This document shows, one piece after another, positions 12,601-23,559 of a DNA stretch of 64,000 bases. Below the pieces are notes generated by a model. That model had not been told where the DNA came from, searched no databases, and saw only the letters and a list, made by a program, of their open reading frames with translations. The position numbers and the translations under genes were made by a program. Every line of letters starts with the position of its first letter. Positions within the stretch are counted from its first letter, which is position 1. This DNA is from Combretum micranthum (Eukaryota > Streptophyta > Magnoliopsida > Myrtales > Combretaceae), in the NCBI GenBank assembly GCA_024138025.1, contig JAMXBD010001364.1, forward strand, positions 186,001-250,000, given 5' to 3'.

Positions 12601-13455
12601 GTGACAGCCTGCTACGTGTTAATATTTCGGTTCTCTGTTAATGCTTGATTTTTTCTAAAGTGTTGGTTCTTCTAAGGTTTTCTTTGTTCTGTTGGTTCTA
12701 CGGGAACTAAGTGGCAATGAAAAAAGCCGCTCATAGTATCACTTTGAAATAATTAATACTTAGGGAGTTTCTAAGGATGGATACAGGAAATGGTCAGTTA
12801 AAACTATTATTAAATTTAAAGTGATAACCCGAATACGAGAAATCGTTGATTTTCTTGTAAACTTAGTCTCTCTGGGCAGGTGGGTCATAAAGTAAATGTT
12901 TTTCAACCCTAAAAAGAGGGCGTAAATCTTTTTCTTGTTTAGATTCTAGATCATCCAAGCTTGTATCTGAGCATATGTTTGAGTGATTACATTACATACG
13001 ATTTGTTAGTAACTTATTTGACATATAATATGTCTGGTTATTCACTGAGCTATGGTTTCGCTCATACTCCAACAGTCTTTTCAGGTTTATGCTTCGACTT
13101 TGGTTAGTTACTTCCAGAAACATGGCTCCTGTAAGGGCTTAAGAGCTGGAAGTCTATGGTTCTACTTGGGATTAATGGTTTATATTTTCCTAGAATGGAT
13201 TAGCTAGTGTTATCTTATCAATTATGTATGTAAAGAATTACAAGAAGACTACATGGTTTGTAATAATCTGTGATACTTTATGATTAAGATAGCAATTATT
13301 TACTAATTTATTTCTTACATGTATTTATCATTTCTTATCGAAGCAACTAAAAGATCCTGTTATTTTGGAAAACATGTCACTCTCCGAAGGTAATCTAGTG
13401 ATAGTATTTAAGTGTGATTTGTCTACTTCTACTAGGGTACCCTCGGAGCGTGACA
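9666..13455 (+). mobile_element. Solo LTR, long gypsy-type, copy 2
   Basis: 3790 bp from TGTAAACCCC to GGAGCGTGACA, flanked by perfect CCTAT duplications (9661-9665 and 13456-13460). No internal region or primer site is attached, so it is a solo LTR left by LTR-LTR recombination. Landmarks: TATA box 10805-10814; 5' splice-like site AAG|GTAAAA at 11120; acceptor CAATAG at 12256; mini-exon 12257-12317 followed by GTGAGT; acceptor CTTTTCAG at 13084. The 11330-11600 part carries several repeats of a GCCGGC(A/G)(C/G) word. Confidence 0.9.
10805..10814 (+). promoter_or_regulatory. TATA box in solo LTR copy 2
   Basis: TATATATATA at 1139 bp from the LTR start and about 315 bp before the conserved 5' splice-like site. 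The equivalent boxes in copies 3 and 4 sit 168-221 bp before theirs. Confidence 0.5.
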
Positions 13456-15466
13456 CCTATAGTTGAAACTATGTAAAGGAGGAAGCTAACTGATAAAGGA
13501 AATGAGTTACTCATGATGCTCACCAACACTCTCAGTCTCCGTTTATTCCTCATTAATGGAATAGTGTTATTTTCCTCAAAATATTCCTCATTACACTCAT
13601 ATGGCCCATAAATTTCGTTAGTATCAATTTACTCGTTGATACCAAGAAGAAGGGAGAGAGGCATTTATCATCTAAAACTACCAGATGCTTTTGAGGATAT
13701 TAGCCAAGTTCTAATCCTCGAAAGAAGCTCTAATGGAAGTTCTCTCAAAGTGGACCCATTTTTGCTTAGATAGAATGGTGACAGGGTGACATTGGCAAAT
13801 AATGTCTCTATTTCGACCATTAGTTACCTTCTAGAAATTATGTACCATAACATCCTAAAAGTTGATAGATGCCTTACATAGAAGTTTTTCTAAAACCCAC
13901 AAATCGAGGTGCAAGATACAAAGAGGGAAAGGAACATGTTTAGCTTCGAGAGTTTTTTCATTACTTCAGCTTTATGCATCAACTTAGGTAGCTTCAAAAA
14001 CTCCCTAATATGCCCTAGCTTCACCAAAATCATTCGTATGTGCATATCACCCCCTCCCACCTCTTTCAATATTGGTCAAGCAACATATATCTTTGGGCAA
14101 GTATCTCATTTTCCCTTCCATACACATACATCCATAACCTCGCCCTTATTTGATCACTAGGAAATAGAGAAATGCAAAGATTCCCATTTTTATCCTTATT
14201 ATAAGTTAGATTACGGTAAAAATATTTTACAACCATTACATTTATCTCATAAAGGAGGTCCATAAGAGCAAAAAATCCTATTAAATTGCAAGCCACAATG
14301 ATCTTTGAAGTTGAATTTTTTGAGTACATCATTTTTATAAAGATAACTAATAGCCATATCAAATCTATAAAAAAATGGGGAAAAATATAATTATGCTTTG
14401 AAGGGAAAATTATGAGCATTATAGTTGGACCTTGCAGATGCATCACTGTAGGCATGCTTGGTCTGTGCACCATAAGAATTTGCAGTGGAGGCCGTGATAG
14501 TGTTGATGGTGGAAAGGTAATACTTGTGGATAATGAATAGTGTGTTAGTGCTGTGGAAGGTTAGGGTTTGATTTGGTGAATGGAGTAGTTGAGGTGAAAG
14601 ATGGGTGATATTTAAGTTGTGAGTGGAGTTAAGAATGTTTGAGTGATGATTAGGGTAGGAAAAGGTAGGATTTTGGTGGTGCCGACGGTGTAAGGTGATG
14701 ATGTTAGCTTAGGTAAGTGAGAGAGATGAAGACAAGAGGGTGGGAGTGGAAAACTAGATAACGCTCGGATGATAGCCATGGATCAGGATAAGGCGTTTGG
14801 ACACTAGTTATGGCACATGGCTGAAAAACCAAACAACCTCCTAACTTTGTCCATGGATTAGGTTATGACGTTTGGACGTTATCTAGTAGATAACTCCACC
14901 TCAGTTGTTTTAGTAAAGAGATTAAGGGTGTTTCACACTTCTTTTTGGCTTTAAGCATATCTAAGGGATTAGTATGAGGCTAGAAATGGAATGGTTTAAT
15001 GTTTCGTATAGAGTACATAATTAAGTAAAGTATTCTAAACGTTCTTAAGAGTATTCTATTTGGCATGCATTTAGAGTTTTAAGAGCACAAACTAGCCACT
15101 TTAACTCTTATTAAATTGAGGACCAAACAAGTAAGCTTATTTATCTATAACGGACATGCATGATGCGATCATTTTAAATTTATTCATGATATACCATTTT
15201 TGCACAATTTCCACTCAATCCAAAGTGAAACTAACACTGCAGTGCATAAATGTGCACTTTATCCTAATCAAAGAAGTTTGACTCATCAAGCAAGTTTTAT
15301 TTGTCAAGAAAAATAAGCTATAGCACATGTCAATGTAAAATCCAAAACTTCTCAGACTGGGCACTAAGAAGCCATATTTGACATAATTAAGCTAGTTTAC
15401 ACACTTTGATGGACAAAACATGTCAAATGGATACAATCAAATCTAATTTTAATCCTAGCAAGTTTC
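13456..15466 (-). mobile_element. 3' internal region of copia-like element 2, part 2
   Basis: Continues the element after the solo LTR. An open minus-strand frame (14066-14473, 135 codons) includes YFYRNLTYNKDKNG, loosely like the segment found in plant transposon-associated proteins, but I cannot assign it firmly. The part at 14660-15460 is non-coding and lies just after the decayed pol, where these elements carry a long 3' untranslated region. No host gene is visible. Confidence 0.45.
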
Positions 15467-16960
15467 TCAGACCATAATAACGTTTAAGATAATATGGTAT
15501 GAAAGAAAATTTTTCATTTTGCTCAAGATCATTATCGCAATCCCTTGATGTTTAGCTTTAATTTTGGGCATGCTTAATTCTCTACATAAAATGCAAAATT
15601 GATCCTCAGTCAAGGTTTTTGTAAAAATATCTAGAGTTTGATTGTTTGCATAAAAAAATTCTAAGAAAATATTGTTATTTAGAACATGATCTCTATTAAA
15701 ATGATGTCTCTTCTCGATATGCTTAGTACTTGAGAGATGGATGGCGTTTTTAGTCAAATTTATGGTATTTGTGTTATCATATCAAATTGGGACATGTTCA
15801 TACTTTAATCCATCATCTACAAATGTTTCATTAATCCATGAAACTTAAGCACAGCAACTACCTTTAACTACATATTTAGCATTAGTATTTGGCAATATAA
15901 TTGAGTTTTGTTGATTAAAGTGCTTAGATATCAAAGAATTCCCAAGAAAGCGACATGTGCCACTTGTGTTTTTCCTGTCTACTTTGCATTCAACAAAGTA
16001 CTCAACAAGATTGAAAGAAGTAAACTTTGGATACCGCAAGTCAATTTTGATGGTGTTTGCATGATACTTGAAGATGCATTTTACCACACTCAAGTGAGGT
16101 TCTTTTAAGCAAGATTAAAATGTGCTCATAAGCACATTATGAACATGATATTGGGCATAAAGATGGTTAAGTACAACAAGCTGTCTATCGTTCCTAGTTT
16201 TCCACATATGAATTTGGCATTTTCATCTTTGTAAAGTTTTAAGCTTATGCTCATAGGTGTAGGCCTAGGTTTACAAATTTCCATTTTGAATATTTTTAGG
16301 AGTTCCTTTTTGTATTTAGATTGGTTGATGAATGTGCCATTATTGGTTTGTTTAACTTGAAAACCTAAGAAGTAATTGAGTTCCCCTATCATATGCATTT
16401 CAAACTCACTCTTCATGCACTCAACAAATTCATCGACAATATCATACTAATAGCTCCAAACACAATGTTATCCATATATATTTGCACAATCAATGTGTTT
16501 GACTTATGATTCTTGATAAATAATGTTGTATCTCTAGAAAATCCCACATTTATCAAGAAACTAGTAAACCTCTCATATCAATCTCTAAGAGCTTATTTGA
16601 GATCATAAAGAACTTGTTCAGTTTATAAACATGGTCGGGAAATTTATTATATTCAAAACCCAATGGTTGTTTTGCATATACCTCTTCCTTAATGGAATCA
16701 TTTAAGAAAGCAATTTTAACATCCATTTGAAAAATTTTGAAATCTTTGAAGGCCGCAAATGTTAAAAACATCATAATGGCTTCAAGTATAATAACCAAGG
16801 CAAAGGTCTTATCAAAATCTACACCTTGTTATTAATTGTAACCTTTAGCCACTAATCGAGTTTTATTCCTAGTTACTATTCTGGTTCATCAAGTCTATTT
16901 CAATATACCCATTTTGTTCCAATAACCGTTCTATTACTAGAACTAAGTACTTGCCTGGTG
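15467..16960 (-). pseudogene. Decayed Ty1/copia pol: reverse transcriptase and RNase H
   Basis: Reading down the minus strand gives, in order: NRTVIGTKWVY, RNKTRLVAKGYN, DFDKTFA, FKIFQMDVKIAFLND, EEVYAKQPLGFEY and VYKLNK (RVT_2 reverse transcriptase); then YMDNIVFGA at 16467-16478 and beyond, where active enzymes have YVDD; then GELNYFLGFQVKQTNNGTF and TPMSISLKLYKDE; then the RNase H part CKVDRKNTSGTCRFLG, HIEKRHHFNRDHV and TLDIFTKTLTEDQF. Stops and frameshifts separate the pieces and one catalytic aspartate is replaced. The 5' part is cut off at about 16990 by the Athila-type LTR. Confidence 0.93.
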
Positions 16961-17202
16961 TTTGGTTTCAATTGAGTTCATACTAATCATTGATCGATTT
17001 TTTCAAATTTATAAATGTTTTCTAAAAAATCGTTTTCAATAACTACAGTCTCACAGGGCAAGTGTACCGATCAGATGTAGCATAGATAGTGATTTAGGTC
17101 GATCTCAAGGAATGGTTGGCAGCTAGTGTACTCTGTACCTCATCCATTGTTTAACCAAAGAAAGGTTTAGAAAATCATAATAAAAAAATCCTAAGTTAAG
17201 AG

Positions 17203-20200
17203 TGTAAACCCCGGAAATTCTCAGTAGCTAGGAAACCCCGGGAACTGGAAGCGAAACCCTAATCCGATCAGATTGAGTTAGTAAGTGAAGCCTAGGAACC
17301 CTAAATCCGGCTTTCCTTCGGTTTCATAGTAAAATAAATATTATGAAGTAAATGAATTTGAATTGTTGTTCCAAAGTACATTTCAAACCTTTGAAAGTTT
17401 TAAATTCGGGAATTTTTCAATTCCGGGCCTTCCCGAGCCCAATTACGGAAAAGCGTGCCCCGGGCCACGGATTCAGAAAAATATTCCGGAATATTCATTA
17501 GAACCGTAATTTTATAAGGATTCCAAAAATATCAATTTCATAATTTTCCGAGCTATAAAGATTACAGTTATAGCTTTTCCCGTGTTTTCGGAACAACCGG
17601 TAAAGTAGATGTCTTGTCTACTATTCACAAGTACAACCTACACTACACACTACCCATACCCTATTCTTACATCCTTACAACTACTCATTTCAATTTTCTT
17701 TTCCAAGAAAATTTGTCTCTTAAATAATTATTACATTTATTACAATTTCAATTACTAAATTACAAAAAATCAAATTTTACACACACACACACACCCCATG
17801 CATGATGGCCGGCGCCCCCCCTTTGTTTCCCTCTCATTGTAATTATTTTTGCTATATTTTTACTAACTAAACCCTAAATCACTTGATATATATACTTATT
17901 TTTCTCTCTCTCTCTTCATTTCTTCTCATTTCAAAATTGAAAAAGGAGAAAACCTCTCTTCCTTCCCTTCCCATTTGTGCCGAGCACCCCCCTCCCTCTC
18001 CCTCTTGCACTTTCAACTCAAAGCTCCTTCATTTCTACCTTAGATCCTCCCTTGGTATGTTGATTCAAGCCTTGTTTTTCCTAGTTCTTGTAATGGCAAG
18101 ACCATATCTTGTGTATTTCCTCATTAAAACCCCATGATGCTCATGCTAGGGACATGGAAATGCATGAACAAGAATGTCAAGCCATCATAAGACATGGATC
18201 TAGTGTTTAGATGTGTTTTGTTAAGATTTCATAATGTTCATGCATATAAAGTAGTGATCTTGTATTTATATTGTTGTTCATGCCATGAGATCCATGTTAT
18301 ATACATCATATGTAGTAGATCTAAGGTTTAGACATTCACCACTTTATGTACATGCATGATCATAGGTTCATTTTTGTTTATGTGCCTTGTTGATCATAAA
18401 AATGAAGTCTTGTTCATGTATAGAGATGTTAGATAGTATATCTCCACATATAGATGGCAAGAACATTGAAAAAGGAAGGACTTTGTTAGATATGGAAAGT
18501 TGAAAATTCGGATGAAATGGAAACCCTACCCTAAAGACCTCCAAAATCAATTTTAAACTTATATTTCATAAGAAAAATGAAGGGTATGTGTAATAGACAT
18601 GTTGAAGGAATTATTTTCATGAGTTTAGATGAGTTAGGCATAATAAAAATAAGAAAAACAAGAGGTGAAGTTAGAATGAAAAGTGTTGACTTTAATTGTG
18701 TAGTCAAATTCGTAACTTTGTGTAATGCCTAAATAAACACTTAGTATTTAAGTCTAAAATGAATGTTTTATAAGCTAAATGAAGTCCTTAGATAATGTAT
18801 ACATTGAAGCCCCAATTTTTAATGCATTAGACTAGATTTCCCTTAAGAAAAATGTAAGAAAAGAAAATTTGGAAAATTCGGATTTTTACAAATAGCTTAA
18901 TTGAAAACATGTTTGCCAAATGAAAAATGTGAATTTTTGTGCATGAATGGAGGCCATGACTATTATAGACTTTGAGAACCTATTTTTAGTTAAATAATAA
19001 GTAGATTACAAGATTAAAAACCAAAGAAACCCTAAGGAGTATAATGTGGGAAAATAACTTCTTAGAATTAGTTTATGAAACTTTCCCCAACACTTAGGAG
19101 TTCCTAAAAGTTTATTACTACAAAAATCATCATGACCATGCACATATTGAGTTCATTACATAGCATACACATTAGTAATTCATTCCCATATCATTCATGC
19201 ATGAATCATCATCTAGGAATACTTTTTATCAAAGGCAAAGCAAATTTTCGAGATTGGGTCAATTGCGGGACAGAACTGATCCCACTGTTCCGTGACCCTA
19301 TTATTTTCAAAACTTGGATTTAATACTTGAATTAGATAGATCTTTCGAAGTAGATGAAGATCGATATAAAGTTTGCGAAATTCCGAGTTAAAATGACCAA
19401 GTTATGGCCGTTTTAAGTCGGAACTTCCAAAATAGCGAGAAATCCGAATTCAACTAGTCTAGATGTATAGTTTGATTTAATTACATGGTGAGAATCTCAT
19501 AGGGATTATTCTTGTTTGGTAGGTGATTCCGAGCAGGACGACACTCTACCTCCCGATTATTATTATTAAGAAGTTTGGTGTCCCATGGCCGAGTGAGTTT
19601 ACTTCCACTCTCAATTAATGCTTGTGAATGTAATGTAGTGGCACTAGTGATGTAGGCAAAGATAAAAGGAATTGTACAAGCATGATGGGGTATGTGGGAA
19701 TTATTTATGTTGTTGATTGTTGATATGTGAAATGGAGCTTAAGGTATATCGAAACCGGGTGTTAAGATATTGACTGTTTTACTAGAATCTTATGATGAAT
19801 GTCTGCGTACTTGTTGGTCACTTAAAAGAATTGAATTAATGACTATTCGACTCCGACTATAAATGAGTTCATTCATGTCACAATGGGGTTGGAGCATTTG
19901 CATTGGTTGGTTTTTCGTGACCCATAAAACGAATGTGAGGTTAATCGTGATCCATAAAACGAATGTGAGGTTAATCGTGATCCATAAAACGAGCTTTTAA
20001 TCAGTTGACCGTGAGCTTAAACGGCGTCGTACCGCAGGATTCGTTAATCTGCTAACCCGGGATGGAGGGCGCAAGTCCATCCACATATGATTTCCGGTTG
20101 GTCATATGTTTGTTGATCACATTTGTATGGTGCATACACTTGCTTGAATAATCACTTGTTTGAATGATTGTATTTAATTGTGTTATGGAAGTATTACTCA

Positions 20201-20627
20201 CTAAGCTAGTTAGCTTACGCCCCTATAGTTTCTATCTTTTGCAGCATGAGTTTATATGGCTTAGGCCAAGACAAGCCACAGCGCAGGTACCGGAGATAGG
20301 AGTTTCCTATAGAAGTTTGATTCATTCTTTTTGTATAGACTTCCATTGGAAACTAAGGACTCTGGATGACTGTAATAGACTGTTATTCTTTTGCGGGGGA
20401 ATGCCCCTTAGATTTTGTAAACTTTAACATTATGCGTTTTGATTTATTATCTATGGCTAATGCATGCCTCATTAAACTGTTTAACTCCATTTGTTGAAGT
20501 ATTCTATTGTCGTAAAGGAACGCTTTACATCTACTTAAGACTTCCGAAGGCCCCGGGTAGGGAACTCGAGAGTCTTACTTAGTATGTGGCGGGCTGTTAC
20601 GTTTAGGATACCCTACGGGGCGTGACA
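17203..20627 (+). mobile_element. Solo LTR, long gypsy-type, copy 3
   Basis: 3425 bp from TGTAAACCCCGG to CGGGGCGTGACA, flanked by perfect AAGAG duplications (17198-17202 and 20628-20632). It is inserted inside the Athila-like LTR. Landmarks: TATATATA 17887-17894; an ATG-free pyrimidine-rich leader; 5' splice-like site TTG|GTATGT at 18055; a 30-bp conserved block beginning TTCCGAGTTAAAATGA at 19381; acceptor TAG at 19522; mini-exon 19523-19592 followed by GTGAGT; acceptor TCTTTTGCAG at 20244. A tandem duplication with AATCGTGATCCATAAAACG words lies at 19910-19990. Confidence 0.92.
17887..17894 (+). promoter_or_regulatory. TATA box in solo LTR copy 3
   Basis: TATATATA followed by a CT-rich leader without any ATG up to the splice-like site at 18055. 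Copy 4 has the same arrangement. Confidence 0.55.
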
Positions 20628-22095
20628 AAGAGTATTCACAAACGTTTGATGGGAAAAATAAGAAATAAGCCTGTAACCTCTATGAAACAGCAGCTCAGGG
20701 TTACTTCACCAATTCCTTGTAAAAAATGATTTCTTAAAAACAATGAATTTCTTAAAAGCTATTTGAATTGTGTGTTTATACCGCCAAATTCTCTAATTCA
20801 AACTGACGCTTCTCTCAAAGTCAGTAGTTCCAGATCTAGTCAAAATTAGTAATCTGAAATTCTAATTAGACCCACATAAAGGATATGAATCCATTGTTTC
20901 GAAAAAAACAACTCAATGAATTTTTTTAAAACAAATGACAAAAAGTCTTCACCCATTCCTCGGCAAGAGGTAATTAGGATCGACTCTATTAGCAACCACA
21001 AATCTATTCAATTGAATGATCTCTCAATCTATCCAATTAAAATCAATCGTGGATCTAAAAGAGTGCACTACTCCTTTAAAAGCCACAAGTTTAAGTTCAG
21101 GTCACTAATTACAAACACCCAATCAAATTAACTTGAAAGCACATTTGAAATCAATTGAGTCATGAATTGGATTTGTAATCCCTAAGCTGTAGGAGTTTAT
21201 TTCTCCATGGATTTATCAAAATAAGCACGAATAAGAAGAAATAAATTAGATTCGAAAGATTAATCAATTAATTGCTCAAAAATTCATAGAAATTATAAAT
21301 ATCGGGATAAATTGATTTTACTTATAAAACAGAAGAAATTGTGAAGTAAGAAGAAAAGGAAATTCCTTCACCCAAGAATTCTTTAGAAACTAATCTATAT
21401 TAATATTTTAATTACACTATTGGTACATACATTACAACACATGCTTGCCCGTTTATTTATAGGCTACTGGGCACAGAAAGCATGACCTACTTTATTGACA
21501 CATGGCAGATTCTTTCTAACAGAATTTGTGATAACTTTCCACGTGTGCAAATGATCTGTGAGAAAAACTTGTCAAGTGTCGTGTGTGAACTCTTGGTCAT
21601 AGCTTGCATAAAGTAAAATCAGGATCGACTTCAGGAATTTCTAAAGTAAATTCTGCATTTTTGTCCATTACTCTATTAAAGGTAAAATTGAGAAAGTCGA
21701 GGCTCGTATTGCTGAGGCTCGAGGCGATTCTGATGAAGAATTGGTCTATAAAAGCACTTGTCGAGGGTCGAGATTTGAGGCTCAACAGTGTATTTTCTCC
21801 ATATTAGTACTCGATCACTTTGACTGAAGTCGAGGGTCATATTGAGGGCTCACAGTTAAGGCTCGATAGACCAATTTTTGCTGTTGTCTTCATTTGTTTG
21901 GCATCGGCTGTGACTTTACTTGTTGTTTTTGCTTCAAATATGATTTAAAACACTTTGATTATTCCTCATTGAATTCTAAGAGCTTCAAAACAACATTATT
22001 TATCAAAAACATAATTTTTACATGATTTTATTTGAAATTCTTGGCAAAATGAGCTCAAAATCCTATGAAAAATATAGAGTAAAAATGACTTATCA

Positions 22096-23559
22096 AATTC
22101 CCCCATACTTAAGCCTTTGCTTATCCTCAAGTAAATAAAATAATTTAAATATCATAAGGCTTATCAAGAAAACAAATCATGAATGATTTATTTGATAAAA
22201 GACTTTAAGCGCAAATCATCTCAGCATTCTGAAGAATTCAATAATCTTTACTGACTGAAATAAAGTTTTTTTTTTTTTCAGAAATCAAGTCACTAATCTA
22301 TGTAAATTAGCTTTTACCCTGATTATTTAATAAAGAATTTTAAAGCAAAAATTGTTTAGAAGACCAATCAAAGTAAGAAGAAACTTAATCAGCTTTTATC
22401 CCCTTATACATAAACGTATGTAGTCTTTTAATCATTTCTCTAAGAAAAATAATCTAAAGTAAATGCATGTACATCAGTTCATCTCCTGAATCTTTTTCCT
22501 TATTTGTGCTTTTTTATTCCTTAAATTTATTAATTATTCAAAGCTTCAGAGGTACAAGGTTTTGCCTGCATCTTTTCTCTACCTCTGGACAGGATGTTGC
22601 TCGCATCTTTTCGATTATGTTTTTTTTTATTATTTTTTTATGGCTTTTGAAATTGAAAGAGGGGATAAGAAGTTGCTCTTCTGAGGGACCAACCCAAGCC
22701 CATTCCAACTCTAAGCACAGGTTTTATATTTAATTTTGCTTTGTTTTTAATTATAACACACAAGAAAAAATTATGAAGTTATGATCATCATTTGAACATT
22801 CACCAGAGATTAAAATGGCTCTCAAAATGACTAAATTGGAAAACATATAGATCATTTAAGCTTTTATAAGAAAATTGAGTAATCTTACTAAGGACCTTAA
22901 GCTAATTCCAGCTCTAAATTTTAGACTAAATAATAAGTAAAACTACTTCACACAGATACTATCAATTGATTTAAACAAAGTAAAAATTGTTCAGTTTCAA
23001 GACAACTTCATAAATCATTTAGCTAAGTGATTTTTCAAAAGTTTTTGTCAAATTTTAACCATTTCATTGAGTTCTTATGAATTTGCATGGGAAAGTTGAT
23101 CTATATCGGTACATACTCTATATTAGAACAATTCATGCAATTAGTTCATTTATTAGACCCATTCATCTTGCTTAACTCTCCCCCATACTTAAGACAAACA
23201 TTGTCCTCAATTTTTAAAAATATAAACAGAGAAGATTCAATTATCAAAAACAATTTTTATTTAAAGCAAGATTTAAAAGAAATTGAGAAGTGAAGAAAAC
23301 TTCTCTTTGTGTAAAACTGAGGGTCAAATCTTGTCTTGTCGAGACCTATTTAAGTCTATTAAAACAAAAACTTGGCACAATAGATGTTATTATCGAGGCT
23401 TCAATCAGAGCCTCGATAAAGTTATGGACAAAAGTAATTCATAATTAAAATCAAGAATCTGCAGTTTATTAAAAAGAATAAAGAATAGAAAATATTTGAC
23501 ATATATTACAATAAAATTTAAGAATAAAGAATAAAAAAAATTTAAGGATCCATTCCCAT
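22096..23559 (-). mobile_element. 3' untranslated region of the Athila-like element
   Basis: Begins with the polypurine tract at 22096-22110. A second, very similar G-rich motif lies at 23180-23192 on the minus strand. Beside it is a word reading GAGGACAATGTTTGTC, known from the 3' regions of Athila/Tat elements. No coding frame is convincing between the two. Confidence 0.55.

Larger units (their letters stand above)
16991..22095 (-). mobile_element. 3' LTR of an Athila-like gypsy element, split by a solo LTR
   Basis: The inner boundary is clear: on the minus strand a polypurine tract (AAGTATGGGGGAATT, 22096-22110) is followed by the LTR start TGATAAGTC. The outer boundary is placed at TGATCGA (16991) because the copia pol stops just before it; this end is less certain. 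Near the outer end the minus strand reads CTTGAGATCGACCT and CACTTGCCC, words typical of Athila/Tat LTR ends. Without the nested solo LTR and its extra duplication the length is about 1675 bp. Confidence 0.65.

Noticed and set aside
14066..14473. 135-codon minus-strand frame as a host gene
   Set aside because: It lies inside the 3' region of copia element 2 and its hydrophobic, AT-driven composition gives no reliable family.
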